A DNA stretch of 39,992 bases, from positions 1 through 39,992 of the IMG/VR virus record IMGVR_UViG_3300049783_000585. The stretch is one strand, 5' to 3'. Positions 6,114-13,190 of this stretch are shown piece after piece. The position numbers were made by a program, and so were the translations under genes. Source of the stretch: a virus. Below the pieces are notes generated by a model. It saw only the letters and a list, made by a program, of their open reading frames with translations. It ran no database searches and had not been told where the DNA came from. Each line of letters begins with the position of its first letter. Positions within the stretch are counted from its first letter, which is position 1.

Positions 6114-6857
6114 TTAATTGCTTAGCGCTGGCATGATATAGCTGTACACACCTAGGCCACTGTCTACATCAATCTGACACACACCTTGGTCACTAAATCG
6201 AACCACTATAGTGCCGCCTAACTTGATGATTGATAGGAATTGTGATAGAGGCCAACTCCAAGTAGTGGACAACGTGCCGTCGATATTTTCTGCAAACACG
6301 CGCCGCCCTGTTGCACCGCCTTCAGTGCTACCTACCGTGAACACCAAATTACTGTCTTCTGTCTTCACGCTAAAAGCCGGATCAACGCCAGAATAAATGC
6401 CTGCAACTTCTGACAATTGCATAATCCGCTTAGCCACAGGCGCAACTTCTACGTCCCATTTTGCACCTTTAAAGGTAGCAACTTTCATAGCTTGATCGAT
6501 AACACTACGGCTCATGAAGCGATATTGATCCTTCCCACCTTCTGCGTCCTTGAATACAAGGTTTACTGGCAGTTCTACATCATCTTTTACCTGCCGAATT
6601 ACATCAATGGTGGCATTGGTATCTTGGTAGTTTGATAGGCGCATCATCGAGGTGAGTAACCCCAGATTGCCCATGCCAAATTCACCAACGAATTCGGGCA
6701 CTGCTTCATGCATTTTACCAGTAAGAATTACTGTCTTATTTGCATCCATTGCAGCAATGGTCGTGTCTTCTCCGGTTCCAATAATTTTTACGTTATCAAT
6801 GATGCCGAGTCCGCTAGTGTGTTTGACGATGTCCATTAGGACGGATTTAATATCCAT
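6114..6857 (-). CDS. 45: Sliding clamp (gp45-like)
   Basis: A 247-aa DNA polymerase processivity clamp; T4 gp45 is 228 aa and trimeric. In T4-like phages the clamp also couples replication to late transcription by contacting the late sigma and co-activator. The sequence shows the expected all-through mix of short strands and helices (for example FVGEFGMGNLGLLTSMM) and a C-terminal strand region (SGLGVYSYIMPAL). It has an AAGGAAATATT site. It is the gene immediately after DNA polymerase, separated by an AT-rich 92-nt leader, as expected for a replication module. Confidence 0.9.
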   Translation of the reverse strand: MDIKSVLMDIVKHTSGLGIIDNVKIIGTGEDTTIAAMDANKTVILTGKMHEAVPEFVGEFGMGNLGLLTSMMRLSNYQDTNATIDVIRQVKDDVELPVNLVFKDAEGGKDQYRFMSRSVIDQAMKVATFKGAKWDVEVAPVAKRIMQLSEVAGIYSGVDPAFSVKTEDSNLVFTVGSTEGGATGRRVFAENIDGTLSTTWSWPLSQFLSIIKLGGTIVVRFSDQGVCQIDVDSGLGVYSYIMPALSN

Positions 6858-6949
6858 AATATTTCCTTGTAAGTATTTTTGTATAACCTATTGTAACATA
6901 ACAATAAATTAAAGTATATGAAATTGATTGTAGTAAGGTGGGTTGCTTA

Positions 6950-9664
6950 TTAGAAGCTGAACAAGTCATTAAATGTTGTCTTGGACTCTGCGAGTGACAA
7001 GTTCCAACCCAATGTGCCCAGCAGGTTGCTGATCTTTTTGGTTATGATGATTTCTTCCATCAAGTTGTTGTCGAAAGGTAATTCTTTGTACCATTCTGGA
7101 ATACGTTTTTCATCAGTTGGAATACCAATGCTAGTCATATTCAATGGGTTCTGTTTGAGTTTGCAGACAATAGTTTTCATGCCGTCTACAATTTCCATTG
7201 TGTACTGGTCATTATGCATTTCACGCAAACGATTATAGTTGATCGCTGCTGTGACGTGCCCTACACCACACTTGCCTGTTTTCTCCCACGCCTTTGTATA
7301 CTTGGTTAGGTTGTTAACACGCTTGGGTGTTCCTTTTTCCCAAGCTGGCATATTTTTAAATTCTTGGCGGAATTCAAGAATTCGGGCAATGACATCCTCC
7401 TCTGCGGCACCATGTAACACGGAGGATAGGATTTCTTTGAGGAATTCCTGCATGTAGACTGGCGTATCACTGCGTTTGATCTCAAGGCCAGTGACCTTTA
7501 GTTTGCCACGTGAGGTTGCACTATCCACTCGTTTACCTTCATCATCATATACCAGCAAGCCATAACGTTTCTTACTGATAAACAATCCTTTTTCACACAC
7601 TGACTCTCGTGCCGCTGCAATGATTCGACCGTATTCATATGGACAATTATGTGCCGAAGCCATGAACGCAGGAAAGGTTTCATTGACCTGTGCGGTCACT
7701 GCGTCGTATAACTCCACGATTGTGTCTTTATCCCATTTGAATTCGCCACTGTCGATTTGTTCTTTGAAAATTGGATAGGCACTGAAGTATACACTGTCTG
7801 TGTCACCATAGATAATTGATTTTCCTACGTGATCGAACTCGCCTGTCAAGACTTCATTGGTCATACCAGACATGTGTCGCGCAATTGTGCGTCCTGTTAA
7901 GGTGGTAGACTGCCCAAGTCTGATATCAAAGAAGCGGCTGCCAGGGTTCAATAAGGCCCCGTACAAGGAGTTTAGGTTAATTTTCTTGACAAGCTGTCGT
8001 TTGTCCCAAAATGCATATTCTTCCGGATCAGTTTCCCTGAATTCCTTTGCCTTTGCCTGTAACATTTTACGCTCAGAATACCATCGTGCCAATAAACTCG
8101 GTACGACGCCTTGCTTTTCAAATGTAAAGATAGTGCCGTTGGCAGTAATACACCATGGCTTCCCACCCTGAAATACGAGATCATAGATTTCCGCACCTGT
8201 TGCTGAATAACTATTACCATCTTCAAGGTCAACTATAAGCGGGATGTCTTTATCTTTAGCCATCACTAACTCATATTCGTTGCACGCGAACTTACCTTCC
8301 CAATATTTCGGGAATGGACTATCTTTCAATGACTTGCCAAATCTGAACACTTCGTCCATATTGGTTGGATCGACTACTTTGGTTGCATATCCCTTGCCAC
8401 GTTTAATGAATTCATGTAGACCAGCATTAGTCAAGTCATGTCGGACCTGTCCAATGATACACTCTGGACTCATGTTACACGCCCGCAAAATTGACGGGTA
8501 CAGTGAGTTAAGGTCGATTGATCCAAGCCATTCGTGCATGCCCTTCACAGGCGTTGCTACGTATGCTCCAGCGGCAGGAATATGTTCTTGCCCCCTGACC
8601 TTATCAGGCACGATTAATCCACGGCTGTGGGCCTCGTTGATGATAGCCTGATCAGTCTGTGCAACCGCGCCCATCGTGGTAGGGAGCAATACGCCATTGG
8701 CATGTGCCAACACGTTGCTTAGGTCGATAAATTGCAACTTGTCATCTAGACGCCGTAATAGTACTGTATCTTGAATGTTATATTCGATGAACTTTTTGAA
8801 GTCGTTATTGTACAGTTGGTCTAACGTGCCCTCATATTCAATCTTACTGTCGCCTAGTTCGTGCTCAGCAATTGCATTCAAAGCATAGCTATGCATTTCA
8901 TGATAGGTGTATTTTTTGTAGAGTAACATATAGTCCATGTGAACACGGCCTACAAGATCGTATGTTGCTTGCTCTTTACCAAACGCTTCATATGTACGTC
9001 GCTTTGGGTATTGGTCCCACAGACACATCTTACGCGTGTAATCCTTGCCTAACAACAATGCAATACGATTGGTGGTGTATGGAATATCAAAGCCTTCGCT
9101 GTTCCAACCAGACAATACGTCCGCATCTTCAATCAGGTCTAGGAAGGCGTGCAGAAGTTCTTCCTCTGTATCCATAAGAAACACGTCGTCCATGCCCGCC
9201 ACAATTTCGTTGGCTTCTTCGGTAGACATTTTTTTGGGCTTGATTGCCAAGCAAATGGTTTTGTCCAGCCAGTTAAGGTGGACGCCCACTGCGGTGATCA
9301 TGTTGAATGGGTCTTCGGGTGGGGCAAACCCCAATTCCTTGTTGAAGTCCGTCTCAATATCGAAGAAAGCGACATTCAATTTAGGAACGGGTGCATCCAG
9401 ATAATTATCAGAAATACAACGAAATTCTGGCTTGATGTCACTCTCAAACAATTTCTGTCCGTAGAATGACTTCTTTTCTTTATTAAACGCCTTGCCACTG
9501 GTTGTAGAGAAACGGCCTAACGTATCACCATAGATACTGGTGAACTTGCCTTTTTTGTCTGGGTAATAGAATACATAATGCGCTGGGTATTGGGTAAACA
9601 CACGTTTGCCTGCGTCGTTTCGTTCCACTACTGAAATAAGGTCGCGGGTACGGTCTAATAGCAT
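6950..9664 (-). CDS. 43: Family B DNA polymerase (gp43-like) with proofreading exonuclease
   Basis: A 904-aa replicative polymerase; T4 gp43 is 898 aa. Exonuclease motifs: FFDIETDF (about 100-107), SGWNSEGFDIPY and YNIQDTVLL. Polymerase motifs: SIDLNSLYPSI (A), KINLNSLYGAL (B) and IYGDTDSVYF (C), all with intact acidic residues. The C-terminus (FNDLFSF) looks like a clamp-binding peptide. The ATG at 9664 has no well-placed ribosome-binding site; AGGAG lies 20 nt upstream and would suit an ATA codon at 9674-9676, adding four residues (see findings). No intein or split is seen, unlike some T4-like polymerases. Confidence 0.97.
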   Translation of the reverse strand: MLLDRTRDLISVVERNDAGKRVFTQYPAHYVFYYPDKKGKFTSIYGDTLGRFSTTSGKAFNKEKKSFYGQKLFESDIKPEFRCISDNYLDAPVPKLNVAFFDIETDFNKELGFAPPEDPFNMITAVGVHLNWLDKTICLAIKPKKMSTEEANEIVAGMDDVFLMDTEEELLHAFLDLIEDADVLSGWNSEGFDIPYTTNRIALLLGKDYTRKMCLWDQYPKRRTYEAFGKEQATYDLVGRVHMDYMLLYKKYTYHEMHSYALNAIAEHELGDSKIEYEGTLDQLYNNDFKKFIEYNIQDTVLLRRLDDKLQFIDLSNVLAHANGVLLPTTMGAVAQTDQAIINEAHSRGLIVPDKVRGQEHIPAAGAYVATPVKGMHEWLGSIDLNSLYPSILRACNMSPECIIGQVRHDLTNAGLHEFIKRGKGYATKVVDPTNMDEVFRFGKSLKDSPFPKYWEGKFACNEYELVMAKDKDIPLIVDLEDGNSYSATGAEIYDLVFQGGKPWCITANGTIFTFEKQGVVPSLLARWYSERKMLQAKAKEFRETDPEEYAFWDKRQLVKKINLNSLYGALLNPGSRFFDIRLGQSTTLTGRTIARHMSGMTNEVLTGEFDHVGKSIIYGDTDSVYFSAYPIFKEQIDSGEFKWDKDTIVELYDAVTAQVNETFPAFMASAHNCPYEYGRIIAAARESVCEKGLFISKKRYGLLVYDDEGKRVDSATSRGKLKVTGLEIKRSDTPVYMQEFLKEILSSVLHGAAEEDVIARILEFRQEFKNMPAWEKGTPKRVNNLTKYTKAWEKTGKCGVGHVTAAINYNRLREMHNDQYTMEIVDGMKTIVCKLKQNPLNMTSIGIPTDEKRIPEWYKELPFDNNLMEEIIITKKISNLLGTLGWNLSLAESKTTFNDLFSF

Positions 9665-9723
9665 ATCAATATATATGATAATTCTCCTAGTTAAGGGGGT
9701 GATTTATATCACACAGCTTTATT

Positions 9724-9757
9724 ATTGGGTAGACGGCACTAACGTCATCTACCCAAT
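9724..9757 (+). terminator. Stem-loop with a T-run on the plus strand
   Basis: ATTGGGTAGA (9724-9733) pairs with TCTACCCAAT (9748-9757), with a few extra pairs toward the loop. The T-run (CTTTTTG) follows on the plus strand, and on the minus strand the hairpin is followed by AATAATAAAG. As a rho-independent terminator it would therefore stop rightward RNA, although both flanking genes read leftward. Confidence 0.5.
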
Positions 9758-9795
9758 CTTTTTGCCTAATTTAAAATTTAACCGTCGTGTTGATA

Positions 9796-10047
9796 TTATC
9801 GGCCAACTGCGAGCAAAATATCTTCAATGTCGCTGATTGCTGCGCGTTTTTCTTCAAGGTCAGCCTTGTACGCTGTACGAATTACCTTGTTGAGGATGGC
9901 AGGCTTGATTTCAAGCTCTTCGGCAATTGCCTTTACAGTGTCGCCTAGGGCTTCTTTCAACGTGTCAGTTTCTGTCAGGACTTGGATGCCCTCAGTTACC
10001 AGTGTCTTGAGTTTCGTTTTTTCGGCTTCGGAGAAATTTTTAGTCAT
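9796..10047 (-). CDS. dsbA: DsbA-like double-strand DNA-binding protein
   Basis: An 83-aa helical basic/acidic protein resembling T4 DsbA (89 aa), which binds double-stranded DNA and enhances late transcription. The core LKEALGDTVKAIAEELEIKP, followed by NKVIRTAYK and a C-terminal acidic helix, matches the pattern of the family as I know it from marine T4-like phages. It sits beside DNA polymerase. It has an AAGGATAACAAATG start, its own TTGACT-17-TATAAT promoter and a leader hairpin. The match is by pattern, not alignment. Confidence 0.7.
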   Translation of the reverse strand: MTKNFSEAEKTKLKTLVTEGIQVLTETDTLKEALGDTVKAIAEELEIKPAILNKVIRTAYKADLEEKRAAISDIEDILLAVGR

Positions 10048-10067
10048 TTGTTATCCTTGAGATATGT

Positions 10068-10098
10068 TTGGGGGAATAGTTTTTACACTATCCCCCAA
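10068..10098 (-). other. Leader hairpin between the DGPA array and dsbA
   Basis: TTGGGGGATAGT and ACTATTCCCCCAA (minus strand) form a 12-bp stem with one bulged base and a short loop. There is no U-tract on either side. The GGGGG of the 5' arm lies between the -10 box and the predicted start of the promoter at 10098-10126, so only readthrough RNA from the DGPA genes would form the full stem. Confidence 0.6.
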
Positions 10099-10126
10099 TT
10101 ATATCAAATTTATATAACAAAGTCAA
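10098..10126 (-). promoter_or_regulatory. Sigma70-type promoter for dsbA
   Basis: Minus strand TTGACT (10121-10126), 17 bp, TATAAT (10098-10103). This is a full consensus -10 and one of the strongest promoters in the window. It lies after the stop of the last gene in the DGPA array. Confidence 0.8.
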
Positions 10127-10157
10127 CGAGTTGTGATGTAACCAAAGACGCTTGCTA

Positions 10158-10451
10158 TTATCCATATTGTAGCTTCATCATAACTTTTTCATCATCGGCC
10201 ATATCTGGGTGTTGATCTAGCCATTCATTTAATGACATGCTGACGCCATCCAAGCTCCAATGCTTGCGGCCATCTACCCATTCAATTGCAGGACCATCCG
10301 TTCGGTGAAGTTTGTTGTGCTGCCACCATTCCATGTCGCCACGTATATGCTCGACAGCAGGCCCATCTTCGCGATGATGTTCGCCGTTTAAATACCAAAT
10401 CTTGGTACCACACGGCCATTCAAGTATTTCTGGTTGCATAATATTATCCAT
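10158..10451 (-). CDS. DGPA-repeat protein, array copy 4 (last)
   Basis: A 97-aa paralogue with about three repeat units (HREDGPAVEHIRGDMEWW, HRTDGPAIEWVDGRKHWSL) and the family tail (MSLNEWLDQH, EEKVMMKLQYG). It is the promoter-distal gene of a four-gene tandem array and starts inside the stop of its upstream neighbour (ATGGATAA, 10444-10451). The number of repeats varies between copies while the tail is constant, so the tail may be a fixed docking module and the repeats a variable surface; that is inference. Confidence 0.85.
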   Translation of the reverse strand: MDNIMQPEILEWPCGTKIWYLNGEHHREDGPAVEHIRGDMEWWQHNKLHRTDGPAIEWVDGRKHWSLDGVSMSLNEWLDQHPDMADDEKVMMKLQYG

Positions 10452-10806
10452 ATTGTAGCTTCAACATAACTTTTTCTTCCTCAGTCAATGTTTGGTTCTG
10501 GTCGAGCCATTCTTCAAATGTTAGTCTGAAGCCACCTCTCAAAAACCAACCATAACTGCCGTCAACATATTCAGCAGCAGGACCATCGATGCGGTGAATT
10601 CTGCCGTGTGTAAACCAAGACTTGCGGCCATTTGCATATTCAATTGCAGGACCATCAGTACGGTGACGTTTACCTTTCAAGTACCATTCTTTGCCACCAT
10701 CCGCATATTCGATGGCAGGGCCATCTTCGCAATGAAGTTGACCATGCAATCGCCAATACTTGCCACCAAACGAATTTACAGCCATTATTGGTTTCATGTT
10801 ATCCAT
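10444..10806 (-). CDS. DGPA-repeat protein, array copy 3
   Basis: A 120-aa paralogue with four repeat units (CEDGPAIEYADGGKEWYL, HRTDGPAIEYANGRKSWF, HRIDGPAAEYVDGSYGWFL) and the family tail ending KLQYG. The segment around 10585-10617 is almost identical to 195-227 in copy 1, differing by one in-frame triplet. The start overlaps the previous stop by ATGGATAA (10799-10806). No enzyme motif or membrane segment is present. Confidence 0.87.
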   Translation of the reverse strand: MDNMKPIMAVNSFGGKYWRLHGQLHCEDGPAIEYADGGKEWYLKGKRHRTDGPAIEYANGRKSWFTHGRIHRIDGPAAEYVDGSYGWFLRGGFRLTFEEWLDQNQTLTEEEKVMLKLQYG

Positions 10807-11158
10807 ATTCTAACTTATACATAACCTTCTCTTCACCAGTCAATGTTTGGTTCTGATCAAGCCATTCATTTAATGTCATACGTTTGTCGCGCAAGTGCCA
10901 ACTCTTATGTCCATTTGCATATTCAATGGCAGGACCATCTGTTCGGTGACGGTTGCCATACTGCCACCATTCCTTGCGATTATTTGTCCATTCACGGGCA
11001 GGACCATTCGTTCGATGCAGCACGCCGTGCAAATACCACGAAGTATCACCATTGTGCCATTCAATTGCTGGGCCGTCAGTTCGGTGATATGCGTGATTCA
11101 ACCGCCATACCTTGTCGCCATCTGCATCTATCGTCATTATTGGTTGCATGTTATCCAT
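10799..11158 (-). CDS. DGPA-repeat protein, array copy 2
   Basis: A 119-aa paralogue with four units (HRTDGPAIEWHNGDTSWYL, HRTNGPAREWTNNRKEWW, HRTDGPAIEYANGHKSWHL) and the tail MTLNEWLDQN...EEKVMYKLEYG. It overlaps its upstream neighbour by ATGGATAA (11151-11158). Unit two has lost the Asp of the DGPA core, which shows that the units drift independently. Function unknown. Confidence 0.87.
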   Translation of the reverse strand: MDNMQPIMTIDADGDKVWRLNHAYHRTDGPAIEWHNGDTSWYLHGVLHRTNGPAREWTNNRKEWWQYGNRHRTDGPAIEYANGHKSWHLRDKRMTLNEWLDQNQTLTGEEKVMYKLEYG

Positions 11159-11672
11159 ATTCTAATTTTAGCAAGGTAAACACACTAGGATCGATTGGGT
11201 TTGATTTCCCCCACTCGTCGACATCCTTGAATCGGTTGCCATTGAACCACCATTCAATCTCACGCATAAAATGAGTTACCCTGCGTCGGGTGACAGCAGG
11301 CCCATCTGCTCGATGCAGTCTATTGCATTGGTACCATTTGTCAGTGTCGTGATAAATCATGGCCGGACCGCCGCGTCGGTGTATTTCTCCCGTGGCGTAA
11401 TATATTTGCATTGATGGATCATCCTTAATCCATGCTGGTCCCAAATGTTCAGGACGGTGTCGCAAACCATGGGCGTACCATTGTTGCTCACCGTTGTCTG
11501 AAAATATGATAGCTGGGTGATCGTCAATGCTATGTAGCGAATTTTGCCAGCGCCATTCACGGCGAGGCCGCTCACTGGAACTTAATTGACTGTAAGGCCC
11601 ATCGCCACCAATGAACTCATCATTGAATGTTGTGCATACAAGGTCGTTTATACTGTTGGGTTTAATTGACAT
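11151..11672 (-). CDS. Diverged DGPA-repeat protein, array copy 1 (first)
   Basis: A 173-aa, more diverged family member. Units such as HRRGGPAMIYHDTDKWYQ and HRADGPAVTRRRVTHF are recognisable, and the C-terminus keeps the family ending (LLKLEYG) with a DVDEWGKSN element where the others have LNEWLDQN. The N-terminal 45 residues are unique. Its start codon lies in one arm of a 12-bp inverted repeat and just after the -10 of a candidate promoter (11664-11707), so an early RNA would be nearly leaderless. It is the promoter-proximal gene of the array. Confidence 0.8.
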   Translation of the reverse strand: MSIKPNSINDLVCTTFNDEFIGGDGPYSQLSSSERPRREWRWQNSLHSIDDHPAIIFSDNGEQQWYAHGLRHRPEHLGPAWIKDDPSMQIYYATGEIHRRGGPAMIYHDTDKWYQCNRLHRADGPAVTRRRVTHFMREIEWWFNGNRFKDVDEWGKSNPIDPSVFTLLKLEYG

Positions 11673-11707
11673 GCGCTTATCTTAACGCATGTCAATTGTA
11701 ATGTCAA
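11664..11707 (-). promoter_or_regulatory. Promoter overlapped by a 12-bp inverted repeat
   Basis: TTGACA (11702-11707), 17 bp, TAAGAT (11679-11684). The -35 contains the TGA of the endolysin gene. AATTGACATGCG (11664-11675) and CGCATGTCAATT (11686-11697) are perfect 12-bp arms that span the spacer, the -10 and the start codon, which suits either an operator or an RNA hairpin over the start codon in endolysin readthrough RNA. Confidence 0.55.
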
Positions 11708-12501
11708 GTGCGGCGTAGGTATCCGCTGTGGACCCAACCATCTTCATCAATCTGTGCCCATTCGCCATTGCGGTCGATGACTTCTACGCTAGTTCCACGA
11801 TTAATGTTTCTGAGTGTATCAAATTGTGCACCAGGACCTGAACGAACACGAAGTGAGCTAGCGGTGACTTCATATCTTTCACTATCGTCTCCACGATCAG
11901 ATGCAAGATGACGTTTTAGAAGCTGCATTGGGAACGCTGGGCCAGGATCAGTTTTCCAGCCGCGTGTGTCAATTTCTTCATGTGACACAATATCAATGAT
12001 TGAATACTTGTCACATAACGCTTCTGTCAAGCTGTCAACCGCTGCCATTTGCTCTGGGGTATAACGTGGCCAAGCAAATGTGCCACTGCCTGCGCGAGGG
12101 CTTGCAGCAAACACAAGACCATGTGGGAAGTCTGCCTCGGTACGTGTATTACCGTAAGCGTCCTGAAATTGTCCATTACCTAGTTGTCGTAGCCAACCGA
12201 TGTTAACAATTTCAATTCCGATTGAATAATTGTTAAGACCTTTGTATCCCATATGACGGGATGGTCCGGCGTGCCATGCTTTGACATTAAATGGAACGTG
12301 CTGTGTAATTGTACCGTCTATGTCGATGGTTACATGTGCGCTAACGCCACTGCCTTTACGTGTCAGTGTGTTGATTGCTGAACTTGCAGTATAGCCTGCG
12401 GTGTAATGCTGTACGATGAACAGCGGGGTAATCTCTCCGCTTTTGTTTGGTGATTCAACGTATGCTGCACCATCAATACGATGATTTTTAATATTGGTCA
12501 T
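11704..12501 (-). CDS. Endolysin: N-acetylmuramoyl-L-alanine amidase with SH3b domain
   Basis: A 265-aa amidase_2 (PGRP/T7-lysozyme fold) enzyme that cuts the bond between muramic acid and the peptide stem. Zinc ligands fit H32 (VQHYTAG), H174 (VSHEEID) and D185 (WKTDPG); AWHAG (75-79) is the conserved substrate-side motif. Residues about 208-263 form a bacterial SH3 wall-binding domain (SSLRVRSGPGAQFDTL ... GWVHSGYL). C-terminal SH3b domains are less usual in endolysins of Gram-negative hosts. No signal peptide, so release needs the holin. A late promoter and an RBS hairpin lie just upstream (12511-12533). Confidence 0.93.
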   Translation of the reverse strand: MTNIKNHRIDGAAYVESPNKSGEITPLFIVQHYTAGYTASSAINTLTRKGSGVSAHVTIDIDGTITQHVPFNVKAWHAGPSRHMGYKGLNNYSIGIEIVNIGWLRQLGNGQFQDAYGNTRTEADFPHGLVFAASPRAGSGTFAWPRYTPEQMAAVDSLTEALCDKYSIIDIVSHEEIDTRGWKTDPGPAFPMQLLKRHLASDRGDDSERYEVTASSLRVRSGPGAQFDTLRNINRGTSVEVIDRNGEWAQIDEDGWVHSGYLRRT

Positions 12502-12510
12502 GTTGGGTGT

Positions 12511-12533
12511 CTCCTATTATAGGAGTATTTATT
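12511..12533 (-). promoter_or_regulatory. Late promoter AATAAATA with hairpin over the endolysin RBS
   Basis: Minus strand: AATAAATA (12526-12533), then CTCCTAT-A-ATAGGAG (12511-12525), then 9 nt to the ATG at 12501. The AGGAG is the ribosome-binding site and is paired with CTCCT in any RNA coming from upstream. With T4 late spacing the start falls at about 12520, so late RNA lacks CTCCT and the site is free. Confidence 0.7.
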
Positions 12534-13190
12534 CTATTTGAAGAAGAAGCCCATGCGCGTTATTTCCAAGTGCCCATCAGCATCCTCGAAGTCAATGTGA
12601 TAATCATATCCTAGGCGTGCAAAAATCTCACAATCTGCATCAGACATGTCACTCCAGCGTGGTATAATCTCTGTAGCTTTTGGTGGAAAGTCCACACCGG
12701 ATCGTAAATGTATTTCAATTATTTTATCATGTATGAATTCAATATTAATTCTAGGAACATTAACAAGTTCATTTAACCATTCAGGCAACGCAAACTGTGG
12801 CGGAACAATTTTCTTCCAAGCAGTGAAACGATAGAGATGGTCGCTGGTTCTGTATCCATTAGCTGCAAACACAGGTGTCAACGTCGGGTACGCGCCAGAC
12901 GTCCATACATAATCAATTGTTGTATGTAATCCGTAAAAATATTCGCACCAAAAATAACCAGGTGGTACAGATGAACAGTCATTCTTTTCAAGTTGCATAC
13001 GGCAAGCACTGACGCCCATGCCACTCAAATTCATTATAGGTCGTACAACATAGTCGCCATTATGTGGAACACAAACGCCAGCAGGTCCTGTATTGTATCC
13101 TAGTCTTTCACTTAGTGCTAGCTTATTGTAAACCCAGTGTTGATCAGGATACTTTATATACGCATCACGATCAAATTCACAGTTATACAA
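12534..13190 (-). CDS. Hypothetical protein, possibly ATP-grasp-like
   Basis: A 218-aa soluble protein rich in aromatic residues and Cys. The N-terminal part (HWVYNKLALSERLGYNTGPAGVCVP then YVVRPIMNLSGMGVSA) resembles the lysine-and-glycine nucleotide-binding entry of ATP-grasp enzymes, and similar proteins occur in marine phages, but catalytic acidic residues are not clear. It overlaps the nucleotidyltransferase gene at 13183-13788 by 8 nt, which suggests a shared pathway. No firm function; ligase activity is a guess. Confidence 0.75.
   Translation of the reverse strand: MYNCEFDRDAYIKYPDQHWVYNKLALSERLGYNTGPAGVCVPHNGDYVVRPIMNLSGMGVSACRMQLEKNDCSSVPPGYFWCEYFYGLHTTIDYVWTSGAYPTLTPVFAANGYRTSDHLYRFTAWKKIVPPQFALPEWLNELVNVPRINIEFIHDKIIEIHLRSGVDFPPKATEIIPRWSDMSDADCEIFARLGYDYHIDFEDADGHLEITRMGFFFK

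Noticed and set aside
8244-8651. 135-aa plus-strand open frame opposite DNA polymerase
   Set aside because: Shadow of conserved polymerase codons, without start signals.
10158-11158. CRISPR-like or satellite repeats from the recurring DNA of the DGPA genes
   Set aside because: The repetition follows codons and varies at third positions; there are no uniform repeats and spacers.
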